Assembly (NCBI GenBank): GCA_963969345.1 | Contig: OZ017770.1 | Span: forward strand, 9,852,180-9,916,179 | Direction of reading: 5' to 3' | From: Turbatrix aceti | Taxonomy: Eukaryota; Nematoda; Chromadorea; Rhabditida; Panagrolaimidae | Length of the DNA: 64,000 bases | Part shown: positions 26,339 to 36,000 of the stretch, one piece after another | Numbering within the stretch: the stretch's first letter is position 1 | Layout: every line of letters begins with the position of its first letter | Notes under the pieces: generated by a model | What the model saw: only the letters and a program-made list of their open reading frames with translations | What the model was told of the DNA's origin: nothing | The model's database searches: none | Translations under genes and position numbers: made by a program

Positions 26339-27267
26339 GGCGACGACGGGTTGAATTTCTTTGAAGTTATCAACGTGAAATCTGAAAAAAAACAAAGCAA
26401 AGATAAATTCGTTAGAGCACCTCAAGAGTCACGACCACACGCCGCGATGAAGGGCCATGGCAATAAACTGAAAGATGCGAAAACGAAAAATGCGGCCAGT
26501 GATGTATGTATGTATTTTATTTTGTGTGTAAGATGGAACGAACACAAGATAAGCAATCAATGGATACAAAAAAAAAATTCGCTTTTAGCCATTGCAGCGC
26601 ACGCATTCGTCTGCTTTTCTAGCAAAAAAAAAGAAGACCCCAAACAAAAAATCAATGCGTCATGCAGGTGAAGATCTTACTAATACATTCCAGAATGATG
26701 ACTGATCTTTTCATAAAATTTATCTACCTATCATAGAATAAATTGTTGTACAATCTTACTTTTTTAAACTATTATAAAAGTAACCCGACGAACCACCGCG
26801 AGAGACGGTGTAGTGTCTCTGCGTGACAACCAAGACTAAAATGTATGTATCAGAATCATTACTTATAAGCAAAAGCCACAAGCTTCCATCTAGCATCTAC
26901 CGGACAAACAGGGTGCCACTAAAAGTTGCGCATAACCTTTGGAAATTGTTTTTGTGGTGGTACGCTTGTATACAGCGCAACGATACACACATGAGTTTTT
27001 TAAAAAAGCCAAGCAAGCACTGTGTCTGCCTTGCCGTCGGTGTAAGCCAGCAGACTGGAGCTATGGCGACCAGCCACTCACTCTACAGGCACCGAACGCT
27101 ATATGGATGAAGTGAATGAATGGCTTGTTGCACAACCAACCATACATACTACCCCCCCTCTTCGCACCAGGGCAGAGTGTCGTTGTAGTAATTTGCAAGA
27201 CAAGACGCAGAGTAATGTACTTTTATCAAGCATCAAAAAGAATTAGAAAAGATGACAGACAATTTTT

Positions 27268-27300
27268 GGCGGTAGAACAATTTGAATGACTTCTACCGCC
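27268..27300. repeat. Hairpin, 10-bp stem
   Basis: GGCGGTAGAA at 27268-27277 pairs perfectly with TTCTACCGCC at 27291-27300 across a 13-nt loop. It lies just upstream of a short open frame remnant and may mark the end of a decayed mobile element. Confidence 0.5.
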
Positions 27301-27339
27301 ACAAATCCAAACAATTTAAAGGAAAAAATCGGATACTAG

Positions 27340-27534
27340 TGTGAAAAGTTTGATACTTGTAAGGGCAAAAAAATCCTAAAGCAATGGCAAGATTTTAAAT
27401 TAATTTTTAAGAAAAACGCCACTGTTGCGGATATAAATTTTTACATTGAAAAATTATCGACACGTAAACCAGCAGATGCACTGGTAAAACGCAAAGCAGG
27501 AATGGAACTCTTAAAGCGAAAAATACATCAATAG
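27340..27534 (+). pseudogene. Short basic open remnant, possibly from a mobile element
   Basis: A stop-free stretch of 64 codons ends at TAG 27532-27534. The composition is helical and basic, with motifs such as KQWQDFKLIFKK and ALVKRKAGMELLKRK, unlike random AT-rich sequence. There is no in-frame start. It sits between two hairpins in repeat-rich DNA. A relic of a transposase or DNA-binding domain is a guess; no family is recognised. Confidence 0.25.
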
Positions 27535-27821
27535 TAGTGTACAACCATTAAAGATCCGAATGTTGCGTACGGATAGTTGCTTTATAAAAGTGTTAATGAA
27601 TTTTTGAAAAACAGTCAAGCTTTGATAGTTTACCGCAAAATTAGCAACAAAGCAGTTTTTTTATTGCGGCCATCCAGGTGCATAAAAAGCGATCATTCAG
27701 GTGTTAACCTGGAATATATCAATTGTGCCTTCTCAGATTTTCGTTGTCTTTCTTCTAAAGCTTCTAACAAAAAGCAATGAGAAAAAACCATTTGGCAAAA
27801 AATAAAACATTGTGCGCAAAA

Positions 27822-27868
27822 ATTCTTTAAAAATCATGCTTCGCGCTTTCGCATGATTTTTAAAGAAT
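27822..27868. repeat. Perfect 18-bp-stem hairpin
   Basis: ATTCTTTAAAAATCATGC at 27822-27839 is the exact reverse complement of 27851-27868, with an 11-nt loop TTCGCGCTTTC. It could be a small RNA precursor-like fold or the joined ends of an excised element. Confidence 0.65.
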
Positions 27869-28282
27869 GCATAAAAGGGTGTCAACAATTTTTATGCCCG
27901 TGTGTACGAGAAAGAGAAATAAATTGAAATTGATAATTGAATAATTTTTATAATTGACAAAAATTGATGGCATGACAAAACACGGGACTACCACTTAAAT
28001 TTTAATTTTAATGTTTGAGTCGGGTATAATTTTTTCTTATAAAATTGAACCGGGATCAAAAAATTGATAACGCTGAACTCGGAACTTTCAGTTATCGTTT
28101 GAATGAGCCCATCCCATTATTCAGTCTAAAAAAACCAAATGCACTGTATTTTTTACCCCCGTTTTTTTGAATATGTGAGTGCCTTTTTCTCAAAAATTTT
28201 CTGAACTGGGATGTACAACGGAACCTTGCGGGAGTAAGGTGTGCGGTACAGGGCAGCGTTCTTGTTTTTTTTGTGGTTTTTT

Positions 28283-28821
28283 CAGAGTTGTTCAATTCGA
28301 CAATTTTCAGTGCTCGCTCTGCTCGCGCTCTTTGAGCAATTCAATTTTCCGTGCTCGCTCTGCTCATGCTCTTTGAGTTCCTAAAATTTTCGCGCTCGCT
28401 CTGCTCGCGCTCTTTTATTCTCAGATCCTCTGCTCTTGCTCTGCTCACGCTCGTGAGTTGAGCAGGAGCAAGCAATGAGCAAACATGGCTCACACAAAAA
28501 AAGTGAATTTTAAGACACAAATTCAGTCCTTTGCTAAAAGAAATACCGCATATTGCTTCGAGATACCCCCAACATCGTGTTTTTGGTCGAAATTACCAGT
28601 ATTTTAGTATTTGTAGCACTAAATTTATAGTGAGCAGTGCTCATTTTTAAAATTTCTCGCGCTCGCTCTGCTCGCGCTCTTTGAGCAATTCAATTTTTCG
28701 TGCTCGCTCTGCTCATGCTCATTGAGCACTCCAATTTTTCGCGCTCGCTCCGCTCGCGCTCGTGAGCTGAGCAGGAGCGAGCAGTGAGCAGGAGCAATTT
28801 TGTGAGCATCGAACAACTCTG
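28283..28821. mobile_element. Non-autonomous hAT-like element with GAGC subterminal repeats
   Basis: The ends are inverted: CAGAGTTGTTCAAT at the left and, on the other strand, CAGAGTTGTTCGAT at the right (13 of 14 match). The flanks GGTTTTTT and GCTTTGTT match at 6 of 8 positions, consistent with an aged 8-bp target duplication. The interior is packed with variants of GCTCGCTCTGCTCGCGCTC on both arms, very GC-rich against the AT-rich surroundings. hAT elements typically have CAG-starting ends, 8-bp duplications and subterminal transposase-binding repeats, so the fit is good. There is no transposase, so it would move only in trans. Confidence 0.6.
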
Positions 28822-29528
28822 GCTTTGTTTGCATTCAATGAAGGTTTCTTTAAAATCGTTTCCATGACAAATGATCTGGATATAAAAACTAAGGTAGTAT
28901 TCAAAATTTTTTACCGGATGCTTATCATCTTTCGTGAACTGCTTCATGTCAAAAGCTTGCCCGCTTTTTCATCGATATGGTATTCAAGATCGTCTTCGAT
29001 AACTACCCTGAGAAATGATCACGTCAGGGACGGACACCTGAACGACTGAGTTATTCACGGCTGGCAATTATCGAATTTGTAATTTTTTGCAACATCCCAC
29101 AAAAAATTACAAGGAAAGAGGAGGTTCGTCCGTTGCCTCCTCTTCCTTCCCTTTCAAATTGCGACCAAGGCATAAAACCGGCCTAAATACATATCAGGCC
29201 GAAGCCGGGCCGGCGCGGCCGCGGCCTACTAAAATCATAATTTTCTCCTTTCTAACCTTTTGTTTTTGCATAGGCCATTTTTTTTTCTTTTTATTGATTA
29301 TGACATGAACCTGGATTAAGACACGAACATGGAACAAACTTGTCGGGTAACAAAAAAACGACAGGGAACGAACTTGTGTGGGAACTTTTTTTTGCGACCC
29401 CATCCGTTGTCAAATTAAAAATCAAGGGCAAAATCACATTACTTCAACAATTAGCACCTGCTTTGCAAACAACGTATTCAAAGAAATCAACAACAAAAAG
29501 ACAAACAAAAACAAACAAACAAACAAGT
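28822..29528. other. Spacer between two hAT-like elements, with a GC-rich patch
   Basis: No gene is supported. A very GC-rich patch at about 29195-29228 is made of GGCC and CCGG words (for example GCCGGGCCGGCGCGGCCGC), surrounded by AT-rich DNA. Such patches often belong to repeats. A (CAAA)n-like run precedes the next element. Confidence 0.5.
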
Positions 29529-30148
29529 CAGAGATGGCAAAAAAGTGACCTAAAGGGTTTAAAAAAAACTATTTACAATCAATTAACATGAGCTTCAAAA
29601 ACTTTTCACAACCAATTAGCATAAAGTATTGCTAAGTTAACTTGTGCAGCAAATTACAATATCACAAATATAATTACGATATTATAACTTGCTGTTCGAG
29701 TTAACAGATACAACGTTTTTGTAACTGAAAAAAATTTATTTCTCAAAAACTACTGAACTTTTGGAAACAAGGAGCATATAATTCGACTCAGTTTTTAATG
29801 CAAATTTTTTTACAAATATAAAAAGAGGAAGTCATGGTTTAAAAAAGTGCCGAACAAAAAATGTCAAAATGGCTCTTTTTATTTCGGCAATTTTTAAAAT
29901 GACAATCTTCGGTTTTTATATTCTTAAAACATTTCCCATTAAAAACTGAGTCGAATGATATGCTATCCGTTTCCGAAGATGCAGTAGTTTTTGAGAACTT
30001 TTGGATCATTGTATCCGTTAACTCGCGCAGCAAATAATAATATCATAAATGTAATTACGATATTATAATTTGTTGCGCGAGTTAACTTAGCAATACTTCA
30101 TGCTATTTGGTAGTGAAAACCCCTCGAATCCCCTTTTTGCCATCTTTG
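29529..30148. mobile_element. Long inverted-repeat (fold-back) hAT-like MITE with nested palindromes
   Basis: The terminal inverted repeats are CAGAGATGGCAAAAA on the left and CAAAGATGGCAAAAA, read on the other strand, on the right. The flanking octamers AAACAAGT and AAACAAAC agree at 6 of 8 positions. The two arms of roughly 200-270 bp are imperfect reverse complements of each other. Each arm contains its own palindrome bounded by GTTAAC sites, at 29636-29705 and 30017-30086, so the element can fold into a hairpin with side hairpins. CAG-start ends and octamer duplications suggest hAT ancestry. It carries no open reading frame. Confidence 0.65.
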
Positions 30149-30283
30149 AAACAAACCAGTATTGAAACACCCAGTCAATAGTCATCGCCATCATCGGTGT
30201 CATTATCGCGTTCGCCACTATCGGCATCGTCGACCAAATGCGCGGTCATTGATGTGCCGCCATCCTTCTTGGCCTGCAACTCG

Positions 30284-32015
30284 CTAGTTCTCTTCGGGCA
30301 CTTCGTTTTCTTCCTGCAAAAACACGTTTCGATTTCATAAAATAAAAGTAACTGTTATTTGGATAAATAAAACAAAAACTACTTTTTTGTTGTTTTTAAT
30401 TTTTAGGCCCTTTTTTTAGTTAACATACCTCAACAACTTCCGGGTTCCAGCCTGCATTTTGATTCTGGTTAGTAAGTTTCCAAGCCACTCGGGGATCCGT
30501 ACGGTGGTAAAGCATGCTGGCCTGGCGATCAATACCGTAGTACTCGGGGTAGTCAGGTAGGATGGAAGAAAGAAGACAGATAACTTTCGGGACGGATACA
30601 TCAACCATCACAGCGGCAAGCGTGAGGGAAATCGAAGCCTGCTGCTCCATGACGTTCTGCCTGAGAACGTCCTTGCGGTAGTTGGTCGGCACCAGAGTGA
30701 GGTGCTCTTTGATAAAGCGGTCACACTTCAATTCTTCGTCCGTGGCAAGAATCCGGTCAAATTCAAGAAAATCATGTCGCATGTAGCACGAAAAGAGTTT
30801 GAACATAACTTTGACGTTCTCATACTCTTCGTCGAGGAAAGACTTTACTTCGTACGGAAATCCTCCAAGAAATTGGCTTGCTGAGCGCTGAAGCATCGAG
30901 GCGACCACCATGAGCTTGAAGACACGCAAGGTACTCGAGCAGTAAATGTGGTAGCACTTGAACGCGGCAAGAAAGGCATTATAAGCGTCAAGGTAGGAGA
31001 AGTTGCGCAGAAACATCATGCCGCCGTATTCCTCGATCGGTGTCATGCCTGGCGGATATAGGCGGCCACACTCGATGTTGTGAGCGTAGTCGTAAATCTG
31101 TTTGCACTTTTCATCGTTGTTCAAAAAGAAGTACTTCTGGATTGCGATATTGTAGAGATGCAGGAGCAGCATTCCCCTAGTTAAGTCCTCTTTGCCAGGA
31201 TCAATCTAAAAAACAAAAAAATCCTTATTTCAGTCTGACAATCGCAAAAAATCGTCATTTCGGTCTCAAAAACCTCAAAAATTGTAAAAATCTCCCAAAA
31301 CGAACCTCGACGTGCGTCCTGAGATAAATAAGAATCTCATCAAACTCGGCCCAATACTGGTAGTTAAGGTAAAAGTGTGCAAGCCTGATACTCTCCTTAA
31401 AAAGAAGTTGGTCGTACTTGTGTTCGCGGAGATAGTTGACAACGAGAATGTAAAACTGCATTCGCTTCTCTTGCTGGAGCGACAATAAGGCACAACCAAG
31501 AATGGAATCAAACGTCTTTGCGGCGTAAGATTCCGAAATATATTTCAGGTAAAGCAGAAGGCGAGACACGTGCCTGAGAGACTTTTCCACGTTCAACTAA
31601 AAGTGATAAAAAAATCATGAAAAAGATATAAAACGATCGAAAGAACATCATTTTTGCTGTCTTTTATTATTTTTTACGCTCAATAACCCCTCAAAAAGGC
31701 GTGTAAATCCCAAAACCCATCAAATAACCCACCGATGACAACCATATCTTGGCCATCTGCTTGTGGGCTCGGAATCCCCACTCGCCTTTGATTTCTTCGA
31801 CGTCAATGATGTTTTGAAATGTATCGAGAGCTGTGCGCAGATCCAATCCACATTTGAGACTTTTCGCGATGTCATACAGTCTCTGTAGATTTTCCATCCG
31901 CTTGTCAGATTCCGAGTACTCCTAAAAGAAAAGAATAAAATACAAAAACATCATCAAAAAACCGATTTCAACCTACTTCAAGTCTGTCGTCTTCGTTGAG
32001 GAAATTGGTTGGCAT
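30284..32015 (-). CDS. csn-2: COP9 signalosome subunit 2 (CSN2), diverged
   Basis: Five inferred exons (minus): 31977-32015, 31733-31921, 31306-31596, 30429-31205, 30284-30313, giving 441 residues; known CSN2 proteins are about 443. CSN2 is a scaffold of the COP9 signalosome, which removes NEDD8 from cullin ubiquitin ligases in cytosol and nucleus. The best-matching block is ALDTFQNIIDVEEIKGEWGF, close to the family's stretch around GEKGEWGFKALKQ. The helical-repeat layout and a C-terminal PCI-like region follow in the expected order. Similarity elsewhere is low for such a conserved subunit, so a paralogue is possible. A Glu-rich end of 9 codons comes from the last small exon. A second reading frame of that exon stays open for about 45 codons with an acidic tail. 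An acceptor-like site 37 nt before the ATG suggests trans-splicing. A BEL/Pao element begins 105 bp upstream. Confidence 0.82.
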
Positions 32016-32115
32016 CCTGAGAGCTAGAGATCGACAGTGGAATCACAAAAGCCTGCAAAGATAACGTTAACAATCGATAAAGCGCAGGACAACGTCAAAA
32101 AGCGCAACTCGCGTT

Positions 32116-32120
32116 ATAAC
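32116..32120. repeat. Target-site duplication, left copy (ATAAC)
   Basis: ATAAC directly precedes the 5' LTR and recurs directly after the 3' LTR at 37488-37492. A 5-bp duplication is typical of LTR element integration and proves that both LTRs came from a single insertion event. Confidence 0.9.
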
Positions 32121-32311
32121 TGTCACGAACGCGCGAATGATCTCCACGTGAGTCATGCTAATGCGTAGGAAAGCATGCTTACTTCGCCCCGGTCGGCCTT
32201 CTCATTGTCATTCCTCCCCTTTTCCTTCCCCAGATCTCCCCGCTTTCATTATCTGTCCCATATATATGTATTGTACGCGTGTTCTCGTTTGCGCGTACCA
32301 GCCGTTTGGCA

Positions 32312-32333
32312 GGTTTAATTACCCAAGTTTGAG
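32312..32333 (+). other. Exact SL1 spliced-leader sequence inside the 5' LTR
   Basis: The 22 bases start GGTTTAATTACCC and end AAGTTTGAG, identical to the conserved nematode SL1 exon. Here it is followed by GCGTC, not by the GT donor of an SL RNA gene, so it is not an SL RNA gene. It is preceded by GTTTGGCA. It resembles leader sequence copied from a trans-spliced RNA. Confidence 0.95.
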
Positions 32334-32338
32334 GCGTC

Positions 32339-32344
32339 AATAAA
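32339..32344 (+). promoter_or_regulatory. LTR polyadenylation signal
   Basis: AATAAA lies 5 bp after the SL1 sequence in the 5' LTR; the functional copy is in the 3' LTR at 37392-37397. Placing SL1 upstream of the poly(A) signal makes SL1 part of the sequence repeated at both ends of the element RNA. Confidence 0.7.
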
Positions 32345-32435
32345 GAGCATCTCCAGCTCGCGGCGACTCAGACAGGGAGACCTAAGTGGCAAGGGGACTA
32401 CGGGACAACCTCATCCTCCCGTACGTTTCCCACAT

Positions 32436-32450
32436 TGGTGCAACCGGCCG
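32436..32450 (+). promoter_or_regulatory. Probable primer-binding site
   Basis: TGGTGCAACCGGCCG begins one base after the 5' LTR. A TGG start pairs with the CCA end of a tRNA, as expected for the minus-strand primer. Which tRNA it matches cannot be settled here. Confidence 0.5.
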
Positions 32451-33063
32451 TTCTAAGCGAACCCGGACCGACCCGTCAACCGAGCATCTAGCAGTCCAGG
32501 CACTTCACCCTGCGACTCGCAACCCCACGGCAACCGAGCAGCGACCCGATCTCGCGCCTCTCCGGACAGGCAATCGGCAGAAGCGGTAGCAAGTGCGCCC
32601 TCTGACCCCCACTCTGTGCCAGCGACGAGGATCTCGAAAGACTACCAGCAACCAGCACGGACGTCCGACCCAAACCCTTTGGTGAGTCCTTGGTTCTGAG
32701 TGACTAGGCCTTCTCTTTTCGAGTCAACCTAGAAAAAAAAAAAAAATTTTGAGGCTTTTGGGAAGCGCAACACGCTAAAAAGCACTCTCGTTTCATATTC
32801 TTTCTGAGAAGAATAAAATCAAAAAAAAAAAAAAAAAATTTTTTTTTCATTCGCGGGTTACACCCATTTTCTTTTCATTTTCGCTTGTCGCTACCTTCAA
32901 ATTCATTTGGTTCGACAAACACCGACCAGGCGCACTTCATTCTAAGCCAAATTTCTGTACGCAAATTTTGCTTTCGCTTAGGAAAAAAAACCCATTTTTT
33001 ACATCAGCGGTCTTTGGGATCCTCGTTCAGTTCGGAAACCTCATTTGGCAAAAAAAAAAAAAA

Positions 33064-36000
33064 ATGGCAGACGGGGACAACCGTGCGGCCAGAATCGACA
33101 CAACTTGCACAAAATTCGAACAAGCGAGAAAGAACTTTGCCGGCATCAAGACACTGGATGAAAGCCTCAACCATGGTTCGAGACCTCGCCTAGCTGTCCG
33201 GACCCAGAGATTCGTCCACAGCCTGAACCAGCTGCGGACCGAAGTCGAAGAACTCGGAATCGCCATCTCCAAGAACCCTGGACATGCAGAGAACGAAAAC
33301 AAATTCTGGACCGAGTGCGGAGCAGAATTCGAAAACTGGTACAGCGACGCCATCGAATATGCAATAGCCATCCTTGATCGAGCGAACCCAGAACATTCTC
33401 ATTCAGATCTGACACTCTACGCAGCGAGCGACGACGAATATGCACGCAAACAGCAATCAATCTGCAAGCAGCAATCCGATCCCGAAAGTTTCACTTCCTT
33501 CGGAGATATCGACCAGAAGAAGGAACCGATCCAACACTACAGCTTTCACGCAGAAGCCCAAGATCAATTCATCTCGTCTCCAAGCATAACGAGGGTTGCC
33601 AACGAATTCCAGCGCAACCTTCAGCGACACAGAGACGGACTGCCCCCGATCAACATTCCGAGCGATAACATCCCGCAATACCGAGGACCAACCTTCCCTA
33701 CACAACAGGAAGTCCAGGCACAGCTCAACGGACCATTTACCTGTCAACCCGTTTTCGGCGACGCCAACCAATCAGTGCGGCAGCTGGGACAACCGATAGG
33801 TCACGACCCAAGCCCACGCATGTACGCCTCGACCCCTAACGTGTCAGACGAGAGGATTCAAAGTGGCGGTGTGACAAAGCAGCAATCGATGCAGCAAGTC
33901 CTACCCGATTCGATTGCCTACTACGCTGCCAACCAAACCCCAAGACAGCAGTACGGTCAAACGAATCCACAGGTAAACGCGATTATCCAGCAACCGCAAG
34001 TGCCAATTGTCATCACGAAACACGAGCATCTACCAAAAATTCCTGAATTTGACGGTTCACCTCGTAATTGGCTACCCTTCTTCTCAGCGTTCGTTGAGGG
34101 ATACGCCAAGAACCCGAACGTCTCGAATTACAAGAGAATGACCGAGCTCAAAAAAGCGATGAAAGGGCGAGCCGCAGACTTCTTCAACAAATACACCATC
34201 AGCGGAGATTTCTACGAAACCGCATGGCGACAGCTCCAGGAGTATTTCGGCCGACCAGATAAGCTAGTCGATGATCTCAAAAAAGATCTGCGAGCGCTTC
34301 CACAGGCTACAGGAAAAGCGCTTTCTATCGAAGAAATCAAGTTCAAGGCTGAGAGCTTAGTTGCGCAGATAGTAAGTACAGACAGCAGCTACGAAAATTC
34401 CACCGAGCTCAGGGACATAGTCTTGTCCAAAATGCCAACGAGCGTAGCTAACAAACTTGCATACGAAAGATACGCTATCAACGGAGGCACCAACTGGTCC
34501 ACGCAACAAGTCCTTGCGCGCATTACTATCATCACCAGAGGACTTGCAGACGCAGAGGAGTATCAGAGTAGCCAGCAGCAAGCGCGAATCTCTCACCAAA
34601 AGCCGCAGAGCAAAACTAGTTACTCAGGGCGGCGCTGGGACAACCAATCAGACAGCAGCGAGCAGGAAAGCGCTAAGCAGGGCAAATGCGTATTTTGCGA
34701 AAAGATAGGGCATTCGGCAGTAACTTGTAGAACAGTCACGGACACTGATGACCGGAAGCGAATCGTCGAGCAGAAAAACCTATGTCACCGCTGCCTTAGT
34801 ACTGATCACTTCGCTGCCAACTGCAATAATTTCTGCAAGCGCTGCGATAGGCCACATGCAGAGGCGATTTGTTTCAAAAGAAGAGACAACCGCCAACAGC
34901 AACAGCAGCAAACTCACGTTGCAGTAGCGGCCGACGGCGAAACAGGTAGCTTGATGATAGGGACCATCAAGTGTAAGAACGCAAAATCCGGCAAAATAGT
35001 TGAGCTCACGGCCATGTTAGACACAGCGTCAAGCATGTCCTATATCACAAAGAAAGCTGCGAATAGATTATCCATTCCAAAGTCCGAGACCCAGACAGTT
35101 ACAGTCACCGGATTAGCAGGGCGCCTTATAAATTTTAAAGCCGCAAAAGCCGATTTTCAAATCATCACTGAGAACGGAGTTTTAAACGTCCAAGGTCTGT
35201 CGATCAAGGAAGTAGCTAGTAGCCATCTCCGAATCACACAGGTCAATAACCCTAATTTTGACAAACCAACAGAAGTAGACATTCTCCTCAGTGTGCACTA
35301 CACAGTGTTAATACTGCAAGGGCATACAGTCAGCTACGAGGACGGCGCACTCAATCAGGCATCAGCAATAGGCACTTTCCGTCTCCCCGCGCACCCAAAC
35401 TTTAATAATCGGCCAAAATCAACGCTTTTCTGTCTTATCCGGCCTCCAAGACCGGTAAACAAACTAGCGGTGAAAGTAAACCCAGGCAGTCAGGAAAAAG
35501 AAGAGCCGAAGAAGAAGAGGATTCCGCGGAAGACTGAAAAGACACCGATAGCCATCGACAACGTCATGGCATTCAGCAAACCAAGCTCAACGCAAGCCAG
35601 GATCAACATTACGGGAACAGCCAAAACGATCCCCAAAGCCGAATCGCACGCCACCACGAAGGCAACCGAACTAGCGCAGGAAATCCCTTCACAGACCGAG
35701 TCCAAAATTTCTAAAGTCCACATCTGGTCAGACAGCATGATCGCTTTAGATTGGATCAAATCGTGCTCACAGGACATTTCTGTTATTAATAGAGTCAATA
35801 AAATCTTAGAAATCGGGGCCAAAATTTATTTCGGGCATGTCAGTTCAGAACAAAATCCCGCAGATCTGCCGACTCGAGGCACTGCCACGCGCGATATCAT
35901 AAATTTCACTCTTTTGTATCTTTGGTGGCATGGTCTAAAATGGCTTCAAGCAGGGGACTACCCGCATTCAGTCATCAACATTACGCCTCCCAAAATTAAC

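Larger units (their letters stand above)
26382..28282. other. Repeat-rich intergenic DNA upstream of the large gene
   Basis: Mixed-composition sequence without a supported gene. It holds two perfect hairpins (listed separately) and a short open remnant at 27340-27534. The part next to 26382 is the presumed promoter or outron of the large minus-strand gene. Confidence 0.5.
32121..32434 (+). repeat. 5' long terminal repeat
   Basis: 314 bp, TGTCACG to CCCACA. Inside are a TATA-like TATATATG at 32260-32267, a full 22-nt nematode SL1 sequence at 32312-32333, and AATAAA at 32339-32344. If the RNA starts at the SL1 stretch, the repeat (R) region would run from SL1 to the poly(A) site just after the AATAAA. 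Confidence 0.95.

Noticed and set aside
26340..26830. Possible tRNA-like GC-rich pieces
   Set aside because: No T-loop consensus or cloverleaf pairing could be assembled here or elsewhere in the window.
28283..28821. A CRISPR-like array
   Set aside because: Repeats are irregular, on both strands and bounded by inverted ends, in a eukaryotic genome; a MITE explains them better.
32312..32333. An SL RNA gene at the SL1 match
   Set aside because: No GT donor follows the leader and no Sm-site or snRNA-like body is present. The sequence is part of an LTR in both copies.
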